From Rhizobiales bacterium GAS188 (lineage in GTDB: Bacteria; Pseudomonadota; Alphaproteobacteria; Rhizobiales; Beijerinckiaceae), in the NCBI GenBank assembly GCA_900104855.1, contig FNSS01000001.1, forward strand, positions 4,278,001 to 4,342,000: a stretch of DNA of 64,000 nt, read 5' to 3'. Positions 19,113 through 27,275 of the stretch are shown here, piece by piece. The notes beneath the pieces were generated by a model that saw only the letters and a list, made by a program, of their open reading frames with translations, had not been told where the DNA came from and ran no database searches. The position numbers and the translations under genes are program-made. The stretch's first letter is position 1. Each line of letters begins with the position of its first letter.

Positions 19113-20357
19113 TCAGTCCCGCCCTCTCGCGAAATAATCGGCGAGCAGGCGCTGATAGATTGCGGTCAAGCGCTCGAGATCGGCGATCGAGGCCCGTTCG
19201 TCGACCGCATGCATGGTGTCGCCGACGAGCCCGAATTCGATCACCGGGCAATGATCCTTGATGAAGCGGGCGTCCGAGGTGCCCCCGCTGGTCGAGAGGC
19301 TGGGAACGCGCCCCGTCTCGGCTTCGATCGCTCCCCGCACTAGCTCCACGAAGCCGCCCGGCTCGGCGAGGAAGGACACGGAATTGGTCGGCTCGAAGGC
19401 GAGCTCGAAGCCGAGATTGCCGGCGGCGGAGCGGCAGCGGCGCTCGATCTCGGCCTCGAGCGTCTGCGGCGTCCAGCGATCATTGAAGCGGATGTTGAAG
19501 CGCATCACCGTCCTCGCCGGAATGACGTTCGAAGCCGGATTTCCGGTATCGATTGCCACGATCTGCAGCGAGGAGGCATCGAAATGCGCCGAGCCGCGAT
19601 CGAGCGGCTGCGTCAGGGCCGAGATGAAGCCCGGAAGCCGGTGCAGCGGATTGTCGGCGAGCATCGGATAGGCGACATGGCCTTGCGTGCCGAGCACCGT
19701 CAGCGTGCCGGTGAGCGAGCCGCGCCGGCCGATCTTGATCACCTCGCCGATCACCGATGGATTGGTGGGCTCGCCCAGGATGCAATGGTCGAAGACCTCG
19801 CCGCGCTCCTTCGCCCATTCGAGCAGCTTGACGGTTCCGTTGATGGCCGGACCCTCCTCGTCACCGGTGATCAGGAAGGCGATCGAGCCCCAGGGGCGGT
19901 GTTTGGGGCGCTCTTTGGGGCGGCCATCGGTGGCGCGAGCTTCTGAACCGAGATGGCGCGCCGCGGCGGCCAGCATGGCGGCGATACCGCCCTTCATGTC
20001 GACGGCGCCGCGCCCATAGACGAAGCCGTCCGCGATCTCGCCCGCGAAGGGGCCATGGCTCCAGCGCTCCACGTCGCCGGCCGGCACCACATCCGCATGT
20101 CCGGCGAAGACGAGGCAGGGCGCCTCCTCGCCGAGACGCGCATAGAGATTCTCGACCTGCGCGCCGGCCTCGCCGAAAACCGGCCTCTCGACCGCAAAGC
20201 CGAGCTTCTTGAGGCAGGTTTCGAGGAAGGCGAGCGCGCCGCCCTCGGCCGGGGTCACCGAGGGGCAGCGGATCAGCTCGACCAGCAAGCCGGTCGGGTC
20301 GGTCAAGTTCTTCCGATCGATCAAGTTCTCGGGGTCGCTGAGAGCACTCTTGTTCAT
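19113..20357 (-). CDS. dapE: Succinyl-diaminopimelate desuccinylase
   Basis: 414 residues, M20 metallopeptidase family. Hydrolyses N-succinyl-LL-diaminopimelate in lysine and peptidoglycan precursor synthesis. Metal-site motifs are FAGHADVVPAGD and GRGAVDMKGG, with ITGDEEGPAINGT and SGGTSDARFI further on. The protein is about 30 residues longer than usual. Part of the excess is an N-terminal stretch carrying an 18-base duplication (20296-20328), and part is a proline/arginine-rich loop encoded by three 12-base units (19893-19928). Confidence 0.95.
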   Translation of the reverse strand: MNKSALSDPENLIDRKNLTDPTGLLVELIRCPSVTPAEGGALAFLETCLKKLGFAVERPVFGEAGAQVENLYARLGEEAPCLVFAGHADVVPAGDVERWSHGPFAGEIADGFVYGRGAVDMKGGIAAMLAAAARHLGSEARATDGRPKERPKHRPWGSIAFLITGDEEGPAINGTVKLLEWAKERGEVFDHCILGEPTNPSVIGEVIKIGRRGSLTGTLTVLGTQGHVAYPMLADNPLHRLPGFISALTQPLDRGSAHFDASSLQIVAIDTGNPASNVIPARTVMRFNIRFNDRWTPQTLEAEIERRCRSAAGNLGFELAFEPTNSVSFLAEPGGFVELVRGAIEAETGRVPSLSTSGGTSDARFIKDHCPVIEFGLVGDTMHAVDERASIADLERLTAIYQRLLADYFARGRD

Positions 20358-20503
20358 GCCTGTCCAGGCTCCAAGATCCGCGTCATCAGGGCACTCTTCA
20401 TGCTGGAATTAGCCATTCATTCACCACTAGCGAACTAAACATGAGCGTGAAAGCGGCACGGCCGGCGTTTTGGGCCGTATCAGCGGCGTCGCCGAGGTTC
20501 GCC

Positions 20504-20977
20504 ATGCGGCAGGTTTCGAAATCGGGATTTCAAAGAAGCCGTGGCTCGATCATCGCGGGGCTCATCGGCACCTGCATGCTGTGCTCCGGCATCGCCTCGG
20601 CCGAGACGCTCGTGGTGCTGACCGATCGCGCCAAGATCATCAGGCTGCCCGACAAGACCAAGACGGTCGTGGTCGGCAACCCGATCGTCGCCGATGTCAC
20701 GCTCGGCAAGGACGGTCTCGTGGTTCTCACCGGCAAGAGCTTCGGGTCGACGAATCTCATCGCGCTCGATGCGGCGGGTGCGATCCTCAACGAATCGACG
20801 GTCCAGGTGCAGCAGGCGAACGAGAATCTGGTGGTCATGCAGCGCGGCATGGATCGCGAGACCTATTCCTGCACCCCGAGCTGCATGCCGACCGTGGCGC
20901 TCGGCGACGAGACGAAATATTTCACCGATGCGGGCACTGCCTCCTCGACCCGCAACAAGCTCGCAACGGACAAATAA
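20504..20977 (+). CDS. Secreted pilus-assembly N-terminal domain protein (CpaC/RcpA N-domain-like)
   Basis: 157 residues from the ATG at 20504 (MRQVSKSGFQRS), which has GAGG ten bases upstream; an ATG at 20441 has no ribosome site. A signal peptide ends near SGIASAE. The domain that follows (LVVLTDRAKIIRLPDKTKTVVVGNPIVADVT...) is the T2SS/T3SS pilus-assembly N-terminal domain of CpaC secretins, here without the secretin body, a common stand-alone form in Rhizobiales. Its stop codon directly abuts an IS630 transposase fragment. Confidence 0.78.
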   Translation: MRQVSKSGFQRSRGSIIAGLIGTCMLCSGIASAETLVVLTDRAKIIRLPDKTKTVVVGNPIVADVTLGKDGLVVLTGKSFGSTNLIALDAAGAILNESTVQVQQANENLVVMQRGMDRETYSCTPSCMPTVALGDETKYFTDAGTASSTRNKLATDK

Positions 20978-20979
20978 GG

Positions 20980-21137
20980 GCGCCCTCTTCCGCTCGGTTG
21001 TAGAACTCCAGACCGCCATCAACCGCTTCATCGTCGAAACCAACCATCACCCCGAGCCCTTCGTCTGGACCGCAGGCCCTGACAAAATCATCGCAGCCGT
21101 CAATCGAGGGCACCAAGTGTTAGATTCGATCCACTAG
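20980..21137 (+). pseudogene. IS630-type transposase, C-terminal fragment
   Basis: Encodes about 50 residues ending VNRGHQVLDSIH and a stop inside CTAG. They include RFIVETNHHPEPFVWTAGPDKII, the typical C-terminus of IS630-family transposases. The DDE catalytic part is missing. The last 60 or so bases recur almost exactly at 28987-29052 in the same orientation. Confidence 0.85.
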
Positions 21138-21167
21138 GTCTTCCATCCGCGCGAGACGCGCATCAAC

Positions 21168-21197
21168 GCCCCGCCTCGAAAGAGCGCGGGGCTTTTT
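21168..21197 (+). terminator. Rho-independent terminator
   Basis: Perfect 7-bp stem GCCCCGC/GCGGGGC (21168-21174 with 21186-21192) followed by TTTTT. It lies after the IS630 fragment and may be the original terminator of the pilus-domain gene, now displaced by the insertion. Confidence 0.75.
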
Positions 21198-21222
21198 GTT
21201 GGGCAGGGGCTATACTGCCGGC

Positions 21223-21393
21223 ATGCCGGATCAACCTTCGCCCGGCCGGCCCGGTCGTCGTGGTTGGCCCGGTCGGCTCGGTTGGCGCCATGACCCCGGT
21301 CAGCCCAGCGGGCGCGACTTCGCGGTGTTCGCGATTGTCCTATGCCTCGCCGTGATCGGCATCACGTTGGGCCTGATCCTCAAGTTGTGGTGA
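21223..21393 (+). CDS. Small single-span membrane protein
   Basis: 56 residues from the ATG at 21223 (MPDQPSPGRP). A Pro/Gly/Arg/Trp-rich cytoplasmic stretch contains an 18-base duplication (21250-21285), followed by one strong transmembrane helix (FAVFAIVLCLAVIGITLGLIL). A TATACT hexamer lies about 12 bases before the start. Unknown function; such short membrane proteins are common in Rhizobiales. Confidence 0.5.
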   Translation: MPDQPSPGRPGRRGWPGRLGWRHDPGQPSGRDFAVFAIVLCLAVIGITLGLILKLW

Positions 21394-21480
21394 GAGCCGA
21401 GAAGAACGAGCTTAAGCCGCCGGTAACCCTACAGCCGCATACTGATTCGGCGCGGGGAGGTCTCCCCTGCGCACCGGAGT

Positions 21481-21522
21481 GGGGGCGAGCGGGTTATCCG
21501 TATTGCGTCCCCGCTCGCTCCC
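21481..21522. other. Long hairpin in a gene-free stretch
   Basis: The stretch 21394-21724 has no convincing gene. It contains a 13-bp stem (21481-21493 with 21510-21522, one G-T pair) closing a 16-base loop. There is no T-run on either side, so it is not an ordinary terminator. It could be part of a structured RNA or a recombination relic; no known RNA family is recognised. Confidence 0.4.
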
Positions 21523-21724
21523 TTCGCCCCATCCCTCAATCGATCAGATCCGCCTTGCGCTCGGAGAAGGCCGCTCCAGCCGCACCTCCGAGGGCGGCTT
21601 GTCGTCGCGCAAGCCCTGATCGGAAGCGGCGGCTCGGCGAGCGGCATCCTCGCCACGGCCATTCGCTCACCAAGCCGCGCCAAGTTCACCCTCGCCCTTC
21701 CCAGCTGCTTCGCTTTTCATTATG

Positions 21725-22095
21725 ATGGCTTCTGTTGAGCCTTCTAAAAGGAGGAGGGGGTACGGCTTCCGTCCCTTGGTTTGCAGCATGAAGGCTGCGC
21801 CACTCGCTGCCCGGGCCCAGCAGCCGGAGAAACTGCCGACGATCGGACTTGTCAGTCCCACTATGCCTTCGGCCGCTAAGCCACTGGTTGCCGCCTCTGC
21901 AAAGGGGCGGGGCGACTTCGGCTGAACCGAGGACCGAATCTACTGATATCGATAGTCGCCGGGCAGAAGGCCGGATCGCGCGCTTGCCAGAACTTGCGAC
22001 GGAGTTGGTCCGGCCGAAGGTCGATATCGCTATCACCCATGGAACGCCGTCACTCTCGCAGCCGATGAAGCAGCTTCGGTCATCACAGTCTAGCT
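21725..22095 (+). pseudogene. Decayed ABC transporter substrate-binding protein gene (COG2984-like)
   Basis: Broken pieces in shifting frames. First comes KAAPLAARAQQPEKLPTIG(L)VS, the mature N-terminus typical of the family; after an internal deletion and stop comes RRAEGRIARLPELATELVRPKVDIAITHGTP, matching the RWAEGR...LAAELVRLKVDVIV block of these proteins. The C-terminal half is absent. It lies just before the DyP cluster and probably marks an old insertion or deletion joint. Confidence 0.65.
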
Positions 22096-22120
22096 GCGCT
22101 AGAATGGAAAGGAGGAAGTT

Positions 22121-22693
22121 ATGTCTGACACATCGAGGCAAGGCGACTGGACGAAGCCCGCGGCCATGGCGATCCCCAAAGGGGGCTTCCTCGAGGATGA
22201 AGCTAAGCAAGGCAGATACGGCCCGATCTTTCCCAAGACTCCAGCTTGCTACGGCTTCTCCATCATCGCGAAGATCATCCCCGGGCGGGAGCCGGTCTTC
22301 TATGAGTACGCCGAGAACATCGAGAAGGCCGTGGCTGGTCAGCCTGACATCCTCGACGTGCTCAAGCTGCATTACCTGCGATGGAACCTTTTCGACATCA
22401 AGGGGGAAACCTATTTCCAATACATGGGCATTTTCGACACCGACTTCGACAAATATACCGAGGATGCGGTTGGCATCTTTGCGGCATCCGGTCTCAACAC
22501 CGTTTTCGAGAATCTGGAGGGCTTTCCGAAAGATTGGAAAACGAACGCCCCGGCATTCATCAAGTTCGTCCGTGATCATCATCGCCCGAGCTTTCTTGAA
22601 TATGGCGAATATCCATTCGTGAGTGCGGACGAGATCAAGAAGGCCCTGCAGCTCAAGGCAGCCTTCTCGAACATGCTCGACCAGATGCAGTGA
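22121..22693 (+). CDS. Hypothetical protein upstream of a DyP-type peroxidase
   Basis: 190 residues, no signal peptide or membrane helix, rich in Phe/Tyr/Lys/Asp. Preceded by a strong AAGGAGG ribosome site. The segment KIIPGREPVFYEYAENIEKAV and the strand-helix spacing recall dimeric alpha-beta barrels, the fold family that also contains DyP peroxidases, but I cannot assign a family. It ends 18 bases before the peroxidase start and is almost certainly cotranscribed with it. Confidence 0.75.
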   Translation: MSDTSRQGDWTKPAAMAIPKGGFLEDEAKQGRYGPIFPKTPACYGFSIIAKIIPGREPVFYEYAENIEKAVAGQPDILDVLKLHYLRWNLFDIKGETYFQYMGIFDTDFDKYTEDAVGIFAASGLNTVFENLEGFPKDWKTNAPAFIKFVRDHHRPSFLEYGEYPFVSADEIKKALQLKAAFSNMLDQMQ

Positions 22694-22711
22694 GTCGCCA
22701 TCGGGCGCGCC

Positions 22712-24043
22712 ATGCTTGAATTCGACGACATCCAACACATCCTGCTGACGCGCGTGCCCGCGCTCACGGGGCGATACGAATTCCTTTCGTTTCGCAACGC
22801 CGCGGGCGGACGCGCCTGGCTGTCGGCGATCCTTGCAAAGGTGCAGTCGGCCGCGGAGGTCCGCGCTTCGACGGAGATGGACAATCGCTGGGTGAGCATA
22901 GCCTTCACCTGGAACGGACTGCGCGCGCTCGGTTTGGACGAAGATTCGCTCGCCACGTTCCCGGAAGAGTTCAGGCAAGGCATGGTCGCGCGTGCCGAGA
23001 TGCTCGGCGACACCGAAGGGAACCATCCTGATTACTGGGTCGGCGGCCTTGCCCGCTCGGACCTCCACGCCATTGCTATCCTGTTTGCCCGCGACACCAC
23101 CGAGCGCAGTCGCTGTCAGGCTGAACACGCCAACCTCTTGGCACGGTGGGAAGGCGTGGAGGTACTATCAACGCTGGACCTGGAGGCGACGCCGCCGTTC
23201 GACTATGCACATGACCACTTCGGCTACCGTGACCGGCTCTCCCAGCCGGTTATGGAAGGCACCGGAGAGGTTCAGATACCCGGCTCCGGGGCGCCGCTCA
23301 AACCCGGCGAATTCATCCTCGGCTACCCGGACGAAGACGGACCGCCCGCCAATTTGCCACAACCTGAAATTCTCGCCCGCAACGGCAGCTACATGGCTTA
23401 TCGCCGCCTGCAAGAGCATGTCGGCAAGTTCCGTGACTTCTTGCGCGCGCACGGCAAGACGCCCGAAGAGCAGGAACTGATTGCGGCAAAGCTGATGGGC
23501 CGCTGGCGCAGCGGCGCACCGCTGGTGCTGGCACCCGACAAGGACGATCCGGCGCTCGGTGCCGATCCGCAGCGCAACAACGACTTCAACTATAAGCAGA
23601 TGGACCCGCATGGCTATGCGGCGCCGCTCGGCTCGCACGTGCGGCGCATGAATCCACGCGACACGGCGCACAATATGAACCGCCGCCGCATGATCCGCCG
23701 CGGCGCCACCTATGGCCCTCATCTGCCGGAGAGCGCTGCGGAAGACGGGACCGAGCGTGGCATCGCCGCTTTCGTGATCTGCGCGAGCCTCATCCGCCAG
23801 TTCGAGTTCGCACAAAACGTATGGGTGAACGACAAAAACTTCCATGAACTCGGCAATGAGCGCGACCCGATCATCGGCAACCAGGACGGCACGCTCGAAT
23901 TCAAAATCCCTAAGCGTCCAATCCGCAAAAAGATCACCGGCCTTCCGGCATTCACCACCGTGAGGGGCGGCGCCTACTTCTTCCTTCCTGGCATCAAGGC
24001 GCTTCGATATCTCGCGGCGCTCGGCGACGCCAGCCCAGCCTAG
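22712..24043 (+). CDS. DyP-type heme peroxidase
   Basis: 443 residues. The proximal heme histidine lies in GSHVRRMNPRD (H309), and RRRMIRRGATYGP follows in the usual position. The distal motif normally written GxxDG appears as GYRDR (residues 171-175), keeping the catalytic aspartate D174 and the adjoining LSQP. Length suits the larger DyP classes. No signal peptide, so cytoplasmic or encapsulin-type cargo; no encapsulin gene is adjacent. Oxidises bulky phenolic or dye-like substrates with H2O2. Middle gene of a three-gene set. Confidence 0.9.
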   Translation: MLEFDDIQHILLTRVPALTGRYEFLSFRNAAGGRAWLSAILAKVQSAAEVRASTEMDNRWVSIAFTWNGLRALGLDEDSLATFPEEFRQGMVARAEMLGDTEGNHPDYWVGGLARSDLHAIAILFARDTTERSRCQAEHANLLARWEGVEVLSTLDLEATPPFDYAHDHFGYRDRLSQPVMEGTGEVQIPGSGAPLKPGEFILGYPDEDGPPANLPQPEILARNGSYMAYRRLQEHVGKFRDFLRAHGKTPEEQELIAAKLMGRWRSGAPLVLAPDKDDPALGADPQRNNDFNYKQMDPHGYAAPLGSHVRRMNPRDTAHNMNRRRMIRRGATYGPHLPESAAEDGTERGIAAFVICASLIRQFEFAQNVWVNDKNFHELGNERDPIIGNQDGTLEFKIPKRPIRKKITGLPAFTTVRGGAYFFLPGIKALRYLAALGDASPA

Positions 24044-24065
24044 CTTGAGGCGAGAGGGAACGACC

Positions 24066-25082
24066 ATGAGCACATTGCCAGCAGCCCGCACCTACAACCA
24101 AGATCACGTTGCCCGCAAATACACGCCGGGCAAACGCCGCATGAGCATCTACTGGACGTGGAGTTACCCATGGGAATCCCAGCGCGACCCTGCGGCGATG
24201 GAAAACCGCTTCTCGACGATGACCGAAGTCCGCACCGTCCTGTGGCCGAATTACGAGACGCCGGAGTGGAGCGCAGCACGATTTCTACAAGGGATTGCGG
24301 GTACGCTGGAGCTTTTTCACCGTTCAACGCTCAGCTTCCAGCAGATTGCCGGCGAGGCCACCGGCCATCCGGTCGCCGTTTTCCAGCGCATTGACCAGGC
24401 GGGTTTCAAGCTGCCGATTGACGAAAGGATTCTCGCAGATACCGACACGCTCATGGTGTTTGGACTCGACCACCTCCTTTCCGAGCAGGAAGCCGCGCCA
24501 GAGGAAGTCGCGGCCATCCGCGAGTGGCTCAAGCGCGAAGGCACCTGCCTGCTGCTCGCGCCGCACCACGATGTCGGTTTCGCCGACGACCTCAAGCAGC
24601 GACAGATGGAATACCTCCACCACGGCGATGCACTCGTGCCGCGCCAGCAACGCTTCGGGCAATACACCCGTTCGCTGATGAAGGCTCTCGACGTCCCAGT
24701 GCATAACCTGTGGGGTCTCCGGCCAGCGCTCGTCAAAGGCACGAACGAGATCGTGCCGCTTACGGCCTTTCGGGACATTGACAAGCTGGGTCTGCTTAAA
24801 AACGTCCCTACACTCAATTTCCATCCACACCTGCCGCACTATGAGCTGACCACCAAGGACACCAAGTCGGTGCATTTGCTGGCCCGCCAACCCATTGATC
24901 CCGACCGTCCGCATCCGTTCACCGCAGCCGGCAACACGGAGTTCAATTGCCTGCTCTGGATGCCGCCAAATCAGCAGCGCGCCGGCGACATCGTGCTCGT
25001 GGACTCGACGAATTTCACCACCCTGTTCGGCGGCACGGACAGTCTGGCGAACTTCTGGCGGAATCTCGCACTGATGAAATAA
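24066..25082 (+). CDS. Hypothetical protein downstream of DyP peroxidase
   Basis: 338 residues from the ATG at 24066 (MSTLPAARTYNQ); it begins 22 bases after the peroxidase stop with GAGAGGGAA upstream. The central part (ADTDTLMVFGLDHLLSEQEA then AIREWLKREGTCLLLAPHHD) has the strand-helix-strand pattern of class I amidotransferase-like (ThuA/DUF4350-type) folds, but without a visible Cys-His-Glu triad. Several histidines (YLHHGD, NFHPHLPHYE) could bind metal or heme. No family can be named with confidence. Confidence 0.7.
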   Translation: MSTLPAARTYNQDHVARKYTPGKRRMSIYWTWSYPWESQRDPAAMENRFSTMTEVRTVLWPNYETPEWSAARFLQGIAGTLELFHRSTLSFQQIAGEATGHPVAVFQRIDQAGFKLPIDERILADTDTLMVFGLDHLLSEQEAAPEEVAAIREWLKREGTCLLLAPHHDVGFADDLKQRQMEYLHHGDALVPRQQRFGQYTRSLMKALDVPVHNLWGLRPALVKGTNEIVPLTAFRDIDKLGLLKNVPTLNFHPHLPHYELTTKDTKSVHLLARQPIDPDRPHPFTAAGNTEFNCLLWMPPNQQRAGDIVLVDSTNFTTLFGGTDSLANFWRNLALMK

Positions 25083-25139
25083 GCGCCACTGGGTTGTGCG
25101 CATTGACCGCGTACGGGTCTCCATACCGGAGGGACAGTC

Positions 25140-25976
25140 ATGCTGATGGACCTGTTGAACAAAGCGGCCACTGTGGCCATGCTTGGTTTTGTGGTCTCAA
25201 GCATGCTGGCAATGGGTTCGGGGCTCACCATCCGGCAGATCATCGAACCGCTGCGCAATGCCCGTCTGGTCTTGCTTGCGCTGTTGGCCAATTTCGTTTT
25301 GATGCCCCTCGGCGCGCTCGCCCTGGCGAAGGTGCTCTGGCTCGATGACCCCTTTGCAGTTGGACTGTTGGTGCTCGGGTGCGCGGCGGGCGCGCCGTTC
25401 TTGCCGAAGCTCGCCGAACTTGCCAAGGGCAACCTCGCATTTTCCGTTGGCGCGATGGTGCTTCTGATGGTGGTCACGGTCGGTTACCTGCCTGTCGTCA
25501 TGCCCATGCTGCTCCCGGGCGTTACTGTTGATCCGTGGAATATTGCTCGCTCCCTCGTCCTGCTGATGCTGCTCCCGCTCGCCGCCGGGCTTGCCGTGAA
25601 GGTGCGCTACGAGGACTTGGCCCGTCGGGTGAAGCCCGTGCTCGACTGGATTTCCAATATCAGCCTCATTCTGCTGGTATTGTTGATCACCGCAGCGAAC
25701 ATCGACAAGGTACTACAAGTCTTCGGCACACGAGGAATCCTTGCGGGACTTCTATTTATCGCATTGGGCTTTGGGATTGGTTGGTTGCTCGGCGGTCCTG
25801 ACGGCGACACGAGACGGGTCATGGCGCTCGGTACTGGCCAGCGCAACATTGCCGCTGCGCTCGTGGTCGCGAGCCAAAGCTTCAGCGACCCAAAAGTCGT
25901 CGTCATGGTAATTGTTGTCGCGATCGTCGGATTGATCATCCTCATGCCGCTTTCTCGTGCGTTGGCCAATCGTTGA
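25140..25976 (+). CDS. BASS-type (bile acid:sodium symporter-like) transporter
   Basis: 278 residues, about nine hydrophobic segments. The bile-acid:Na+ symporter/ACR3 superfamily fold is suggested by the NARLVLLALLANFVLMP opening, by LGCAAGAPFLPKLAELAKGN and by the GTGQRNIAAALVVAS block, which corresponds to the conserved crossing helix. ACR3 arsenite-transporter cysteines are not seen. A GGAGGGAC site precedes the ATG, 57 bases after the DyP cluster, so it may belong to the same unit. Confidence 0.82.
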   Translation: MLMDLLNKAATVAMLGFVVSSMLAMGSGLTIRQIIEPLRNARLVLLALLANFVLMPLGALALAKVLWLDDPFAVGLLVLGCAAGAPFLPKLAELAKGNLAFSVGAMVLLMVVTVGYLPVVMPMLLPGVTVDPWNIARSLVLLMLLPLAAGLAVKVRYEDLARRVKPVLDWISNISLILLVLLITAANIDKVLQVFGTRGILAGLLFIALGFGIGWLLGGPDGDTRRVMALGTGQRNIAAALVVASQSFSDPKVVVMVIVVAIVGLIILMPLSRALANR

Positions 25977-26026
25977 GCTAACACGGCATTTGCTAGACTA
26001 TAACTCAATCATCCTTGGGGTAACGT

Positions 26027-26743
26027 ATGAGCCAGCCCACTTTTGCGCCGCCTGCGCCGCCGCCATTCCTACGCCGAGCCTTCGATTGGTGGCTCGACCA
26101 AGTGAAGCATGCGCTACCACCAACGATCTTCTTCTTCGTCGGCTTCAACCTGATCTTAGAGACCAAGCGCCTGATCCTGGAGGAGCACGGCGTCGAGTTT
26201 CGTGGGTTTTTCACTGCAACGGTCGCGGCGTTACTAGTTGGAAAAGCAGTCCTGATAACCGACAAGCTGCCCTTTATGCGCCGCTTCGACGGCGCGCCAA
26301 TGATCCAGCCCATCTTGTTCAAGAGTGCGATCTACTGGCTGTGCGTACTTATCGTGCGGCTCGCCGAGAGACTCGTCCATTTCCTGGGTGCCGGTGGTGC
26401 GATCGCCGATTTCCCGGAGCACCTTGTCCAGCAGTTTTCTTGGTCACGCTTTTTGTCGATTCAGATATGGCTAATGGTGCTATTCCTCGCTTACGTCACG
26501 ATACATGAACTCAATATGCTCTTCGGCGACGGCGAACTCTTTCGCCTATTCTTCCGCTGGCGCTCGTCCGAGGCCAAGCTTACCCGTCGTCAACGCATTC
26601 GCCTGCTCGCCCGGCTCAACCGGCTCACCGAGGCTACCCCGATTGAGGCCTTCAGCGAACGGACCTCCCCAGCGCACGCTGAGCTGGTCGACATTCTGCA
26701 CCGGCTCGCTTCGCCGCCCGTCGCGACGTCGGTGCGCGTTTGA
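26027..26743 (+). CDS. Hypothetical inner-membrane protein
   Basis: 238 residues with about four hydrophobic segments (near residues 30-50, 62-80, 98-118 and 142-162) and a hydrophilic, arginine-rich cytoplasmic tail (RRQRIRLLARLNRLTE). No recognised domain. Starts 50 bases after the BASS-type gene. Base composition is lower in GC than the flanking housekeeping genes, in keeping with an acquired region. Confidence 0.72.
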   Translation: MSQPTFAPPAPPPFLRRAFDWWLDQVKHALPPTIFFFVGFNLILETKRLILEEHGVEFRGFFTATVAALLVGKAVLITDKLPFMRRFDGAPMIQPILFKSAIYWLCVLIVRLAERLVHFLGAGGAIADFPEHLVQQFSWSRFLSIQIWLMVLFLAYVTIHELNMLFGDGELFRLFFRWRSSEAKLTRRQRIRLLARLNRLTEATPIEAFSERTSPAHAELVDILHRLASPPVATSVRV

Positions 26744-26751
26744 CTCACAGG

Positions 26752-27275
26752 ATGGTTTGCGCCATCCACCACTACGGCCAAGAGCGCAGCTTCTGCGGCA
26801 TCATAGCGCAGGGCGACCGAGTGGTGTCCTTCTTCATCGAGCCTGGCGCGCCACAGTACTGCAACCGTTCGTCGGCCTGCGATAGGGTGTCATACGTGGC
26901 TGGTCGCCGCTCTTTGAGCCGCGCCGGGCCCGATGTCTATCGCCTCGGTCCAATCGGCGCATTGAGGCGGCGCCATCGGCATTGCTGCTGGCGTCCCCGC
27001 CGTATGTAGAGACTACCTCTGGGAGCGAACCGACGGCCTTACACCCGGAAGCTATCGTCCGCTCAACGATCCCGGCGCGGCTCTGGTCAGCGGCGTGAGC
27101 ATCGTTCATGATCTGTCCGCGAAAGCGCGGTTTACCGCACAAACCTTGAGGCGCTCCGTATGGGCTTGCGTTCATACCCGCCTTGTCGGAAGAGAGCCAA
27201 GCACAGCTTGCGAAGGAACGGGATCATTTCCGGACTTGTCGATTATTCTTTGTCGGACATAGATCAGAAGTCTCT
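26752..27275 (+). pseudogene. Decayed coding DNA, unknown protein
   Basis: No intact gene between 26744 and 27263, but coding-like pieces appear in successive frames. An N-terminal-looking MVCAIHHYGQERSFCG is followed by GAIGIAAGVPAVCRDYLWER...PGAALVSGVSIVHD, and finally by LAFIPALSEESQAQLAKERD in another frame. Their order on one strand suggests one or two genes broken by frameshifts. The parent family is not recognised. Confidence 0.4.

Noticed and set aside
25140-25976. ACR3 arsenite exporter
   Set aside because: The fold is related, but no conserved ACR3 cysteine motif or neighbouring ars gene is seen, and the LMW phosphatase gene is 21 kb away in a his-linked operon.
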